From [Clostridium] fimetarium (lineage in GTDB: Bacteria; Bacillota; Clostridia; Lachnospirales; Lachnospiraceae), in assembly GCF_900111235.1 (NCBI RefSeq), contig NZ_FOJI01000007.1, positions 164,154 to 228,153 on the forward strand: a DNA stretch of 64,000 bases, given 5' to 3'. A program made the position numbers and the translations under genes. This document shows positions 28,438 to 37,391 of the stretch, piece by piece. Numbering within the stretch: position 1 is the first letter of the stretch; each line of letters begins with the position of its first letter. The notes under the pieces were generated by a model. It saw only the letters and a program-made list of their open reading frames with translations. It did no database searches and was not told the DNA's origin.

Positions 28438-29256
28438 ATGGAGCTTATTAAATTATCAAAAAGGTTACTCACTGTAGCTAATATGGTAACAAAAGGCAGC
28501 GTGGTTGCAGATATCGGTACAGATCATGGATATCTTCCAATATATCTTGTGCAAAATAATATTTCTGAGCACGTAATTGCTATGGATGTTAATAAAGGAC
28601 CTCTAAATAAAGCACTTCTTAATATTGGTCAATTGCATTTAGAAAATAAAATAGATATTAGGTTATCAGATGGACTTGATAATCTTGAAAAAGATGAAGC
28701 GAATACAGTGACAATTTGTGGAATGGGAGGCAAACTGATTGCTAAAATACTCGAAGGTGGAAGAAACAAAATTTCACAAGACATTGAGTTAATCCTTTCT
28801 CCACAGTCAGAAATCCAGTTATTTAGGGAATATCTTTTACAAAATGGGTATAGAATTGTGAAAGAGGATATGATTATAGATGATGGTAAATTTTACGTAA
28901 TCATAAAATGTTTTTTGAATATTGAAATCAGGCAATCGGAAACCGTGCTATGTAAGGATAAACAAATTGAAGCCAATCAAATTGAAGCCAATCAAATTGA
29001 ATCCATTCAAGTTGAAACTAATCAAATTAAAGTTAATCAAGTTGAAACCAATCAAGTTGAAGTAAAATACGGGAAATATTTGCTAGAACATAAAAATGAT
29101 ATATTAAAACAGTATCTTATGAGAGAGCAAAAAAGCTTTTTGAAAATAAGAGAAAACGTAGATAATTGCAATTCGGAACTGGCTGAGAAAAGAATAAAAG
29201 AAATTGACTACGAATTAAGTTGTATAAAAGAAGGATTGAATTATTATGAAATGTAG
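28438..29256 (+). CDS. trmK: tRNA (adenine-N1) methyltransferase TrmK with a repeat insertion
   Basis: A 272-residue SAM-dependent methyltransferase of the TrmK family (m1A22 of tRNA). The SAM motif is VVADIGTDHGYLPIYL near residue 23, the catalytic-site strand is NTVTICGMGGKLIAKIL, and LSPQSEIQLFREYLLQNGY is the family signature. Between the Rossmann domain and the C-terminal coiled coil lies a run of seven 5-residue QxExN-like repeats (residues about 176-210) encoded by a 15-bp array. The insertion falls at a domain boundary, so activity is probably kept. It overlaps the Nif3-like gene by 11 bases, a conserved pair. Confidence 0.9.
   Translation: MELIKLSKRLLTVANMVTKGSVVADIGTDHGYLPIYLVQNNISEHVIAMDVNKGPLNKALLNIGQLHLENKIDIRLSDGLDNLEKDEANTVTICGMGGKLIAKILEGGRNKISQDIELILSPQSEIQLFREYLLQNGYRIVKEDMIIDDGKFYVIIKCFLNIEIRQSETVLCKDKQIEANQIEANQIESIQVETNQIKVNQVETNQVEVKYGKYLLEHKNDILKQYLMREQKSFLKIRENVDNCNSELAEKRIKEIDYELSCIKEGLNYYEM
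28963..29067. repeat. 15-bp tandem repeat inside trmK, seven units
   Basis: Seven in-frame units of the form CAAATTGAAGCCAAT. The first two are identical; later ones differ by one to five bases. It encodes QIEAN, QIEAN, QIESI, QVETN, QIKVN, QVETN, QVEVK. Confidence 0.97.
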
Positions 29257-30028
29257 TGAGATTATAGAAATTCTTGAACTGTTAAGTCCCAAAAGATTTG
29301 CTTGTGACTGGGATAACGTTGGACTTATGGTTGGAAGCCCTAATGCGCATATAAAAAAGATATTAGTGACGCTTGATGGTGATGATGCTGCAATTGATGA
29401 GGCAATTAAGACGGGTTCAGACTTAATCATAACGCACCATCCACTTATTTTTAATGAAATTAAAAATGTTACAACAGGCGATTTAACAGGTCGAAGAATA
29501 ATCAAATTAATACAAAATGATATTTGCGTATATTCAATGCATACTAATTTTGATGTCAAAGGTGGAATGGCGCAATTGGCTGCAGATATGATTGGCATTC
29601 AAGATGGAGAAGTCTTAGAAGATGTCTGTGAGGGTGAGGGATTGGGAAGAGTTGGTACATTTGGGGAGTCACTTACAGTCAGACAGTGGGCAGATAAGAT
29701 AAAAGCACTGTTTGGACTTCCAAATGTCTGCGTTTTCGGCAATCTAGAAAGAATAGTTTCCCGCGTTGCAATCTCACCTGGATCAGGAAAAGACTTTGTG
29801 CAATGCGCAATTGAAAAAGGAGCACAGCTTTTCATTTCTGGAGATATTAATCATCATAGTGGTATTGATGCAAATGCACAGGGCTTGGAGATAATCGATG
29901 CCGGTCATTATGGAATTGAACATATATTTATAAAATTTATAAGTGAATACTTAGAATCAGAAATTCTAGCTTCGCAAGAGGTGCAGATTGTACATATGAA
30001 TAAGAAGTTACCATTTGTAATAGTATAA
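29246..30028 (+). CDS. Nif3-like dinuclear metal centre protein (DUF34/YqfO family)
   Basis: A 260-residue member of the Nif3 family. Signature pieces are ACDWDNVGLMVGSP near the N-terminus, LIITHHPLIFNEI with the metal His pair near residue 65, and near the C-terminus ISGDINHHSGIDA and AGHYGIEH, which complete the two-metal site. The long central domain found in YqfO is not present, so this is the short form. Proposed GTP cyclohydrolase I-like activity is not settled. AAGGA precedes the ATG, which overlaps the trmK end. Confidence 0.9.
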   Translation: MKCSEIIEILELLSPKRFACDWDNVGLMVGSPNAHIKKILVTLDGDDAAIDEAIKTGSDLIITHHPLIFNEIKNVTTGDLTGRRIIKLIQNDICVYSMHTNFDVKGGMAQLAADMIGIQDGEVLEDVCEGEGLGRVGTFGESLTVRQWADKIKALFGLPNVCVFGNLERIVSRVAISPGSGKDFVQCAIEKGAQLFISGDINHHSGIDANAQGLEIIDAGHYGIEHIFIKFISEYLESEILASQEVQIVHMNKKLPFVIV

Positions 30029-30081
30029 AATATATTATGAAATAGCATTAATGTGTGAATTGTAATTGGAGGTGTTAGAGA

Positions 30082-31692
30082 ATGGGTAAAACATTAATTG
30101 AATTAGCAAAAGAAAACCAGTCACTTTTTGAAAATCAAATAATTGTAGCAAAAGCGGATGGAAAATTAAAGGAATTAAGGGAAGAAGTTTCGAGTGAAAA
30201 CATTGAATTTATATCAACAGAGTCAAGAGTTGGTAGTCAAACATATAAAAGAAGTGTTGTACTTATGATGCTATATTCAATATATAAAATCTCACCGAAA
30301 GATAGCATTGAAAAAGTTAGTGTGCAGTATTCAATCAGTAAAGGTTTGTATTGCAAAATTAACGCTGATTTTGATGTGAATTTAGAATTTATAAAAAAAT
30401 TAAAACATATGATGCTTGAAACTGTAGAGAATGATATGCCTATTAATAAAGTTACAGTTGGTACAGATGAAGCGATTGCTCGTTTTGAAAAGCACAAAAT
30501 GTATGATAAAGTAAAACTTTTCAAATATAGACGTAGTTCGACTGTTAATATTTATGATATTGATGGTTTTGAAGATTATTATTATGGATATATGGCACCT
30601 TCAACTGGGATACTTAAGTATTTTGAATTATATCTTTATGAAGAAGGGTTCGTTCTGCAACTTCCAGTAAGAGCAAATCCTACACAGGTTCCAGAATTTA
30701 AACCTCAAAATAAGCTGTTTAATGTATTGAAAGAATCTACAGAATGGGCCGATATGCTTGATGTTGATACAGTAGGCGCATTAAATGAATCTATTTCAAA
30801 TGGCGGAATCAGCGAACTTATGCTGGTGCAAGAAGCACTTCAGGAACAAAAAATTGCAGAAATAGCAAGAACGATTACTTCTATGCCAGAAAAAAAATTT
30901 GTTATGATTGCAGGACCATCATCATCAGGAAAAACGACATTTTCTCATAGATTGTCAATCCAATTAAGGGCTTGTGGATTAAAACCACATCCAATCGCTG
31001 TTGATAATTACTTTGTAGAACGAGAGCAAACTCCAATTGACGAAAATGGGATTTCTAATTTTGAAGATTTGCATGCGATTGATATTGCTTTGTTTAATAT
31101 GCATATGAAGGAATTGCTTGAAGGAAGAACAGTTGAAATTCCTACTTTTAATTTCATTACAGGTAAAAAGGAATATAGGGGAGATTACCGAAAATTAGGT
31201 AAAGAAGATATACTCGTTATTGAGGGAATTCATAGCCTCAATGATGAAATGTCAAATGCCCTTCCAAGAGAAAGTAAATTTAAAATATATATAAGCGCTT
31301 TAACACAGTTAAATGTTGATGAACATAATAGAGTTGCAACAACGGATGGCAGATTAATTAGAAGGTTGGTGCGTGACGCAAGAACAAGAGGCGCTTCAGC
31401 GGAAAAAACGCTTAGTATGTGGGAATCAGTAAGACGTGGTGAAGAACTCAATATTTTCCCATTTCAGGAAGAGGCGGATGTGATGTTTAATTCTGCATTG
31501 GTACATGAATTAGCGGTACTGAAACCATATGCGGAGCCATTACTTTTTTCTATTACAAAAGATCAACCAGAGTATCAGGAAGCGAAACGATTATTAAAAT
31601 TCCTTGATTACTTTTTGTCATGTGGAAGTGAAAATATACCTAATAACTCGATTCTTAGAGAGTTTGTTGGTGGTGGATGTTTTAATATATAA
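30082..31692 (+). CDS. Nucleoside kinase, uridine kinase-like with TGS/SAD-type N-terminus
   Basis: A 536-residue protein. The N-terminal part (about residues 1-230) resembles the TGS and second-additional domains of threonyl-tRNA synthetase (GKTLIELAKENQ start). The C-terminal part is a phosphoribulokinase/uridine kinase P-loop domain with Walker A GPSSSGKTTFSHRL near residue 276, then DNYFVEREQTP, and VIEGIHSLND. This fused architecture is common in clostridia and Bacteroidetes; substrate is likely a pyrimidine nucleoside but not proven. GGAGGT is seven bases before ATG. A long hairpin element lies just after the stop. Confidence 0.88.
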   Translation: MGKTLIELAKENQSLFENQIIVAKADGKLKELREEVSSENIEFISTESRVGSQTYKRSVVLMMLYSIYKISPKDSIEKVSVQYSISKGLYCKINADFDVNLEFIKKLKHMMLETVENDMPINKVTVGTDEAIARFEKHKMYDKVKLFKYRRSSTVNIYDIDGFEDYYYGYMAPSTGILKYFELYLYEEGFVLQLPVRANPTQVPEFKPQNKLFNVLKESTEWADMLDVDTVGALNESISNGGISELMLVQEALQEQKIAEIARTITSMPEKKFVMIAGPSSSGKTTFSHRLSIQLRACGLKPHPIAVDNYFVEREQTPIDENGISNFEDLHAIDIALFNMHMKELLEGRTVEIPTFNFITGKKEYRGDYRKLGKEDILVIEGIHSLNDEMSNALPRESKFKIYISALTQLNVDEHNRVATTDGRLIRRLVRDARTRGASAEKTLSMWESVRRGEELNIFPFQEEADVMFNSALVHELAVLKPYAEPLLFSITKDQPEYQEAKRLLKFLDYFLSCGSENIPNNSILREFVGGGCFNI

Positions 31693-31693
31693 G

Positions 31694-31783
31694 AAAAATA
31701 TCGATTTACTTTTGATTCATATTTCCTCATAAGTAACTTATCATATTCGTCAAGATATGAAGCAAAAGTAAATCGATATTTTT
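31694..31783. repeat. Dispersed palindromic element, copy A (long hairpin)
   Basis: Perfect 21-bp inverted repeat (31694-31714 with 31763-31783), then one A/G mismatch, then a further 7-bp stem (31716-31722 with 31755-31761). It starts two bases after the kinase stop codon and could serve as its terminator (A and T runs at the ends). The loop holds AAGTAACTTATCATATTCG, which recurs in copy B at about 44194-44213. Confidence 0.9.
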
Positions 31784-32102
31784 GAGTTTCGCGGTGCTAC
31801 GGTTAGTGAATGGTTAGTTAAATCAGAAGGAAGGGCGAAAGTAATTATCTCGCTTTGACTATTAATTGTGAAAGGAAATTGATATGTTTAATTAAAAAAC
31901 ATATAATTTATTTTATAGGGTAAATAGGGGGAATAAGTAATAGTATGAGATTGATATATTATTTTGTGGGAAAAATAATAGTAGATAATTCAATTGCAGC
32001 AAATCAGGTGGAATAGCCTCGTTTTGTTGCTTTTTTGCGTTTGATAGTTTGATAATGTAATATGAGCGAAAATATAAAATGATAATCTCAGGGGAGAAAT
32101 TC
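31784..32102. other. Intergenic region with one terminator-like hairpin
   Basis: No gene seen. Near 31997-32037 GCAGCAAA pairs (one G-U) with TTTGTTGC, with an inner AGG/CCT pairing, followed by TTTTTT; this looks like a rightward terminator, though no gene precedes it. A purine-rich GGGGGAATAAG stretch lies near 31927. GGGGAG at 32092-32097 is the ribosome site of the next gene. Confidence 0.4.
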
Positions 32103-32303
32103 ATGGAAATAAAGAAATATTTGGGGGTAAAGAACGTAATTATATTTGCAATAGAAGTGGTTTTGTTTTGGATAATATTTTTTTTACATTGCTACTTTTG
32201 GATTAATGGAAAAGACGCAATTGCTGGTGCACTTCTTATGGTTCTAATGGCTGGAATGGTGATTATTAACTACGTCGATAATAGAGGTAAAGGTATAAAA
32301 TAA
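32103..32303 (+). CDS. Small two-span membrane protein (66 residues)
   Basis: Begins at ATG 32103, six bases after GGGGAG. Two hydrophobic segments (about residues 14-32 and 39-56) with a short loop containing NGKDA and a basic C-terminal tail. No family recognised. It stands alone between a hairpin and the gene at 32438. Confidence 0.6.
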   Translation: MEIKKYLGVKNVIIFAIEVVLFWIIFFLHCYFWINGKDAIAGALLMVLMAGMVIINYVDNRGKGIK

Positions 32304-32437
32304 ATATCTTATTTATGATAATATTTATGTTTGCAACGCAAACATATCTGCAAGTTTGAGAAATGAGATATTAATAGACGAGGATATATAAAGTGGTGTT
32401 AAAAATTAGCGCTTGCATGTGACTAGGAGGAAATCAA

Positions 32438-33037
32438 ATGCTTAAATTGGCAAAAGGTTATAAAGTTACAGATCTAACAGGGATTGAAGAGGGTTTTGAA
32501 ATTAGGGATAATTATTTATTAGCAAATGTTGATGCAGACAAGCAAAGTGACGTTATTGAGCATTTTATTTGCATTCAAGAAGAACCATTATTTTTCATCT
32601 TAGAGATACCGACAAATCAAAAGATTGAATTGGAATTAGGTGATGGTATAATCAACGATTTACATAAGGATGTTTATTATATTGATGGATGTTCGCAAGA
32701 ATTTGCTATGTCAATATTTTCACAGTATAAAGAAATACTAATTAATGATGGAATGATTAAGTTTGGTTTCGCATCTCATATCACTGGGGACGAAATCTTG
32801 GTAAATAATTATGGTGAAGTGATTATTTTTAGTAAACATATCTCTTCATATGCGGATTTTTATGAAGAACATAATATAGCAAAGGTAGGAAAATTGAAAA
32901 CTGCATGGGATAATATCTCATATGAAAAGCCAGGAGAAAGTGACAAATACATACTTGATGGAAAGTGCTGCTACGACTTAGTAGAAGACTTGAAAGAATT
33001 TAATATTTATTTTGGTGAAAGAAGAGAAGATATCTAA
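32438..33037 (+). CDS. Unrecognised soluble protein (199 residues)
   Basis: No signal peptide or membrane span; acidic, alpha/beta-like composition. The start is clear, with AGGAGG seven bases upstream. The 134-base leader contains an 8-bp perfect hairpin ATGTTTGC-AAC-GCAAACAT at about 32327-32345. I recognise no motif. Two cysteines lie together near the C-terminus (GKCCYDL), and one near residue 88 (DGCSQEF). The next gene appears to have its own promoter. Confidence 0.65.
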   Translation: MLKLAKGYKVTDLTGIEEGFEIRDNYLLANVDADKQSDVIEHFICIQEEPLFFILEIPTNQKIELELGDGIINDLHKDVYYIDGCSQEFAMSIFSQYKEILINDGMIKFGFASHITGDEILVNNYGEVIIFSKHISSYADFYEEHNIAKVGKLKTAWDNISYEKPGESDKYILDGKCCYDLVEDLKEFNIYFGERREDI

Positions 33038-33057
33038 GCGACTTCAATAAGAATTCG

Positions 33058-33066
33058 TGATATAAT
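33058..33066 (+). promoter_or_regulatory. Extended -10 promoter for the FakA-like fragment gene
   Basis: TGATATAAT matches an extended -10 (TGN before TATAAT). No good -35 is seen 17 bases upstream. It is 55 bases before ATG 33121. Confidence 0.5.
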
Positions 33067-33120
33067 TTAAGATAGAAGAAAAAACAAAGTTTGTAAGATG
33101 AAAAGGAGAAAGAAAAGGGT

Positions 33121-33372
33121 ATGCTTGAATACAGATATGATACGCAATTATTAATTGAAGGGGAAAATCTTTCAGAAGATAAGATAAATGAGTATATTAC
33201 AAAAAACATTGAAGGCGATTGTTTGCTAGCGGTTGGTGATGAGGAATTGATTAAAATTCATTTTCACACAAATACGCCATGGAAACTACTTGAGTATTGT
33301 TCTTCATTAGGAGACATTTATGATATTGTTGTAGAAAATATGGAACGTCAGACCAATGATCTTCAAGGTTAA
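33121..33372 (+). CDS. Stand-alone C-terminal-like module of FakA/DAK-type kinase (83 residues)
   Basis: An 83-residue protein that lines up with the end of FakA/YloV (DegV-partner fatty-acid kinase). The block GDCLLAVGDEELIKIHFHTNTP followed by WKLLEYCSSLGDIYDIVVENMERQ corresponds to the family pattern GDSLVVVGD-x-x-x-KVHVHTNxP ... LEYxxxxGxLxxIxIxNMxxQ. The ATP-binding DAK2 domain is absent. Either a short regulatory module acting with a full kinase elsewhere, or a remnant; the intact ORF, own promoter and AAAGGAG argue for a real gene. Confidence 0.65.
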   Translation: MLEYRYDTQLLIEGENLSEDKINEYITKNIEGDCLLAVGDEELIKIHFHTNTPWKLLEYCSSLGDIYDIVVENMERQTNDLQG

Positions 33373-33401
33373 ACGAAAAATATAAGAATTGTTTATTCAT
33401 A

Positions 33402-33431
33402 AGATAGCAGGGCATAAAGTCCTTACTATCT
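33402..33431. terminator. Possible terminator hairpin between convergent genes
   Basis: AGATAGCAGG and CCTTACTATCT can pair with a small internal loop. It sits between the FakA-like fragment and the leftward ComEC-like gene. The following T content is modest in both directions. Confidence 0.4.
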
Positions 33432-33480
33432 CATTTGCTTAGAAATGTATATATGAATTATATACCAAATCACTTTATTG

Positions 33481-34629
33481 TCATGGCTTACACACCCCAC
33501 ACGGACTAAACCCCGAGCTAACCGCATCTTCACGCGAATCAAAATCCACCTGGTTACTTGCAGCCGGAAGATTAGGGCAGGTTGGTAAATGAAATTTCAG
33601 ACTGTTTTTATTGCCAATATAAGAAGCTTCAGTGGAACTATTGCTGGCAGCTTCTTTTTTGATTGATTTGGTATCAAAATTAATATTCCATTCCAGAAAA
33701 TCTTTCCCACTATATGCGATTATCGTTCCATCCTGATCAGTTCTTAGAATACTTATGTTATGAGCACTTAATCGTTTAAGCGTCTGTTCAGTGGGATGAC
33801 CGTAATCATTTTTGCCAACACTAATAACAGCTACACTAGGCTTTACAATATCTAAAAGTGCATTTGAGGAAGAATTTGAACTGCCATGATGGCTCACCAT
33901 ATATACATCGCAAGATATTTCAATTCCGCTATTTATAATATCTGACTCACTTTGCGCTTGTGCATCACCTAATATTAAAAATGTGTGGGAGCCATCAGTG
34001 AGCCTGATGCCCACAGAATTGTTGTTTTCATCATCATAGGTATACTTTGTTGGTGAAACAATTTCAAAGGTAGCGTTGCCTAAATTAAACGCATCACCAA
34101 TAGAAGGATGAATCGCAGTATAATTTTTTTTATTCATTATGGAAATATATGAGCCAAATGTTTTGGTGTCTGATTCATAGTCGGGTGAAATAACCTTGGT
34201 TACATTGTAATTATTTAAAACACCAATAATTCCGCTTAGATGGTCGGCATCATAATGGGATATTACAACATAATCTAGCGTCGTGATTTTCAAATCATGT
34301 AGATAACTTACAACCTTAGAGGAATAGTTACTATTTCCTCCATCAATTATCATATAGTGACCATTTGATTCGACGATTACGCAGTTTCCTTGCCCAACAT
34401 CAAGAAATGTAACACTAAGAGTTGTGTTTGAAGGTGCAGAGGCCACCGTTGAAATATTTAGATCATTATTTGCATTTAATAAGTAATTTCCACCAAATAA
34501 TGCGGATCCTATTAATATGATCGTAGCAAAAAATAAAGAGGTAAGTTTCTGAAAATGCTTAGTGCCTCTTTTTCTTGAATTATGATTGAATGATTCTGTG
34601 TCGTCATTGGAGTTAGAGTTTGATGTCAT
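33481..34629 (-). CDS. ComEC-like MBL-fold hydrolase, membrane anchored, with C-terminal Cys domain
   Basis: A 382-residue protein. A Ser/Asn-rich cytoplasmic tail is followed by one hydrophobic span (about residues 30-50), so the catalytic part is outside. The MBL domain (about 68-310) has VISHYDADHLSG (HxDxDH metal motif), ILGDAQ and VSHHGSSNS, as in the hydrolase domain of ComEC. The C-terminal 45 residues carry an Ada-like metal-binding pattern (FHLPTC ... CGVC). Such stand-alone secreted forms may act as extracellular nucleases; activity is not proven. AAGGA precedes ATG on the minus strand. Confidence 0.87.
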   Translation of the reverse strand: MTSNSNSNDDTESFNHNSRKRGTKHFQKLTSLFFATIILIGSALFGGNYLLNANNDLNISTVASAPSNTTLSVTFLDVGQGNCVIVESNGHYMIIDGGNSNYSSKVVSYLHDLKITTLDYVVISHYDADHLSGIIGVLNNYNVTKVISPDYESDTKTFGSYISIMNKKNYTAIHPSIGDAFNLGNATFEIVSPTKYTYDDENNNSVGIRLTDGSHTFLILGDAQAQSESDIINSGIEISCDVYMVSHHGSSNSSSNALLDIVKPSVAVISVGKNDYGHPTEQTLKRLSAHNISILRTDQDGTIIAYSGKDFLEWNINFDTKSIKKEAASNSSTEASYIGNKNSLKFHLPTCPNLPAASNQVDFDSREDAVSSGFSPCGVCKP

Positions 34630-34683
34630 TTTGGAATTCCTTAAGATATATTATTTGATATAATATAATATAGCTTATGAGAA

Positions 34684-34710
34684 AGAGTGAAAGAAAATAC
34701 TTTTCACTCT
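34684..34710 (-). terminator. Terminator of the tyrA-aroA operon
   Basis: AGAGTGAAAG (34684-34693) pairs with TTTTCACTCT (34701-34710) with one G-U pair; on the minus strand a short TTTC tract follows. It lies 26 bases downstream of the aroA stop. Confidence 0.6.
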
Positions 34711-34735
34711 AGCCATAAAAGAAGCTGTAAAGATA

Positions 34736-36058
34736 TTATTTAGAAAGTCTGCTTAAATCGTTATAGAATTGTGGGTATGAAATATTAACGCATTCTGCAT
34801 CATTTATAGTAGTAGTGTCTTCACTTACAAGAGAAGCAATAGCAAATGCCATAGCAATTCTATGGTCTAAATGACTTTCGATTATAGCGCCGTGGAGGTG
34901 TTTTCCACCATTGATAATCATTCCATCCTCGGTTGGTGAAATATCAGCCCCCATGTTTTTAAGATTGTGAGATACTGTATCTATTCGATTTGATTCCTTA
35001 ACTTTAAGCTCTGCAGCATCTCTTATAATTGTTTGACCTTCAGCAAAGCAGGCAAGAACAGCAATGACAGGAATTTCATCTATCAGTGTTGGAATGATTT
35101 CACCACTAATTGTAATTCCTTTTAGGTTACTTGATTTTACAAAAATATCGGCAGTTGTTTCGCCACCGCTTTGTTTTTTATTCATGATTTCGATATTGGC
35201 ACCCATTGCTTGGCACACACGAATAATGCCATCTCTTGTAGGATTGATACCAACATTTTTAATCAGTATTTCTGAATTCGGTACGATAAGTCCAGCGACA
35301 ATGAAGTTTGCTGCTGAGGAAATGTCTCCAGGAACCTCTATCTTTTGTGCAAATAATTCCGCTACTGGAGTAATCGTAGCAGTAGCATTTGTAGCAGTAA
35401 TATTTGTAGAAGAGACATTTGCACCAATCGTATTTGTAGAAGTAACATTTGCCCCATATGCATTAAGCATAAGTTCGGAATGATTTCTTGATAGATAAGG
35501 TTCGGTAACAGATGTGATGCCATCAGCATATAGTCCAGCGAGTAATATAGCAGACTTAACTTGTGCAGAAGCTACTTTTGACTGATAGCTAATCGCTTTT
35601 AATGGGCTTCCTGTTATTTCAAGTGGTGCACAGTCATTGCCATGTATACTTTTTATGCTTGCTCCCATTAGGGAAAGTGGTTCGATAATTCTTTTCATTG
35701 GGCGCTTTTGGATGGAAGCATCACCATTTAACTGCACATTAAAATTCTGAGCAACTAATATGCCAGAGATAAGTCGAGTTGTTGTACCACTGTTGCCAAC
35801 ATCAAGAAGCGAGGTCGGTTTTGATAATCCATGAAGGCCATTTCCCTTGATCGTAACAGTGTTTGTGTTATTTGTGATTTCGATTCCCATCTTCTGGAAG
35901 CATTCAATTGTTGACAGACAGTCAGCTCCTTGTAAGAAATTAGTGACTTCTGTTGTTCCTTTTGCAATAGACCCAATCATAACTGCTCTGTGAGATATTG
36001 ATTTGTCTCCTGGGATGGTTACTTCCCCTTTTATATATTTTACTTTATTAAATTCCAT
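34736..36058 (-). CDS. aroA: 3-phosphoshikimate 1-carboxyvinyltransferase (EPSP synthase) with low-complexity insertion
   Basis: A 440-residue enzyme of the shikimate pathway, joining shikimate-3-phosphate and PEP. Conserved: GDKSISHRAVMIGSIA at the N-terminus, LDVGNSGTTTRLISG (PEP/glyphosate loop), KSAILLAGLYADG, and LKVKESNRIDTV and DHRIAMAFAIA near the C-terminus. Between residues about 200 and 228, at YGANV, there is an insertion of repeated STN, GANV and TAT units, encoded by a degenerate array at 35376-35453. It falls in a surface loop before EVPGDISSAANF, so the fold should survive. It follows tyrA by 29 bases. AAAGGA precedes ATG. Confidence 0.94.
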   Translation of the reverse strand: MEFNKVKYIKGEVTIPGDKSISHRAVMIGSIAKGTTEVTNFLQGADCLSTIECFQKMGIEITNNTNTVTIKGNGLHGLSKPTSLLDVGNSGTTTRLISGILVAQNFNVQLNGDASIQKRPMKRIIEPLSLMGASIKSIHGNDCAPLEITGSPLKAISYQSKVASAQVKSAILLAGLYADGITSVTEPYLSRNHSELMLNAYGANVTSTNTIGANVSSTNITATNATATITPVAELFAQKIEVPGDISSAANFIVAGLIVPNSEILIKNVGINPTRDGIIRVCQAMGANIEIMNKKQSGGETTADIFVKSSNLKGITISGEIIPTLIDEIPVIAVLACFAEGQTIIRDAAELKVKESNRIDTVSHNLKNMGADISPTEDGMIINGGKHLHGAIIESHLDHRIAMAFAIASLVSEDTTTINDAECVNISYPQFYNDLSRLSK

Positions 36059-36087
36059 AATAGTTAAATCCTTTCAGAGTGTTAGAT

Positions 36088-37179
36088 TTAGTTTTCGTGA
36101 ACAGTATATCCATTTTCATTTAACATTGTTTTCGCTTTATTACTGGCGATCAAATCATAAAATTCGATTCTAAGAGTACCATGCTCAAATTCTCTGTTGT
36201 TAACAATGGATATATTTTTCATGCTGATGTGATTATCAGCAAGCAAGTTTGCTAGTTTTGCAATCGAACCTTCGGTATCAATAATGTCGCAGTTGACTCT
36301 GTATACAGCTTTGTCAAGCCCATATGAATTATCATCAAATGAATTTCGATATTCGCTTGATTTCTCAAATAGGTTAAAAATATAATTTGCATTATGATTT
36401 TCAAGGTTCCTTTTGATATTTGTTAACGATAAAATATAATCATTTAGAAGAGATGCAATTGCGCTAGAATTTGTCATACAAATCTGTTCCCACATTTCAG
36501 GAGAAGAGGATGCGATTCTTGTGATATCTTTAAATCCTCCGGCGGCAAGTCTTTTCATAAGTGAATCGCTGTTATCGGAGTCCTTAATAAGATTGACGAG
36601 ACTTCCTGCAATGATGTGAGGCAGATGACTTATGCCAGCTACAGAGTAATCGTGTTGCTTATAATCTACAACTACAGGGATCGCTCCAAGTTTTGATACT
36701 AAATCAACATATTTTTTCAATTGCTCATCAGTAGTCTTAGCAGTTGGCGTAATTGCGTAAAATGCATTTTCTAACAAATATGGGGAAGAATTAGAATAGC
36801 CAGTTTTTTCGGAACCAGCCATAGGATGTCCACCAATGAAGTTTTTCTCCAAATCAAGTTGGGTAACGGTCTTGTGAATGTATTCTTTAACACTTCCAAC
36901 ATCCGTAATAATACAAGATTCATTAATGACTGGTTTTAACTTTTCCAAATAATCAGAACTGTATTGAACTGGAGTACATAAAAATATATAGTCACAGCAG
37001 TTAAATGAGCTGTCAATAGAAGTGCAGATAATATCTATGTTGCCATCCTTCTTTGCTTCTAATAGCGGTTGCGCGCTTCTACTATATGCTGTAATAATAC
37101 AATCTGGTTCTTTTATTTTTAATATTCTAGCAATAGAACCGCCAATAAGGCCAAATCCTATAAAACCTATATTTGACAT
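36088..37179 (-). CDS. tyrA: Prephenate dehydrogenase with C-terminal ACT domain
   Basis: A 363-residue NAD-dependent enzyme of tyrosine synthesis. The N-terminal Rossmann motif is GFIGFGLIGGSIARIL. The substrate-site signatures are TDVGSVKEYI, FIGGHPMAGSEKTGY and GISHLPHIIAGSLV. The last 70 residues form an ACT domain (YRVNCDIIDTEGSIAKLANLL), a probable tyrosine sensor. First gene of a leftward tyrA-aroA unit, divergent from the EF-G paralog with 212 bases between starts. Confidence 0.94.
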   Translation of the reverse strand: MSNIGFIGFGLIGGSIARILKIKEPDCIITAYSRSAQPLLEAKKDGNIDIICTSIDSSFNCCDYIFLCTPVQYSSDYLEKLKPVINESCIITDVGSVKEYIHKTVTQLDLEKNFIGGHPMAGSEKTGYSNSSPYLLENAFYAITPTAKTTDEQLKKYVDLVSKLGAIPVVVDYKQHDYSVAGISHLPHIIAGSLVNLIKDSDNSDSLMKRLAAGGFKDITRIASSSPEMWEQICMTNSSAIASLLNDYILSLTNIKRNLENHNANYIFNLFEKSSEYRNSFDDNSYGLDKAVYRVNCDIIDTEGSIAKLANLLADNHISMKNISIVNNREFEHGTLRIEFYDLIASNKAKTMLNENGYTVHEN

Positions 37180-37326
37180 TTTTATAGTATCTCCAATCGG
37201 TATATGTATATATGATTTCTGTTTCTTGTATTGTAGATTATCTTATATGGATTGTCAACACTTTATTGCTTTAAAGCGTAAAAATCAAAAAGGGTTTAAA
37301 TTGTACAATCAATTCATTGAATTTAC

Positions 37327-37355
37327 TTGAAAAACCAGTTAAAATAAAGTAAAAT
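37327..37355 (+). promoter_or_regulatory. Sigma-A promoter of the EF-G paralog
   Basis: TTGAAA (37327-37332), 17-base spacer, TAAAAT (37350-37355); 36 bases before ATG 37392, with GGAGG at 37378-37382. Confidence 0.65.
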
Positions 37356-37391
37356 AAATATATTATTAAGTAAGAGCGGAGGCATAGGCTT

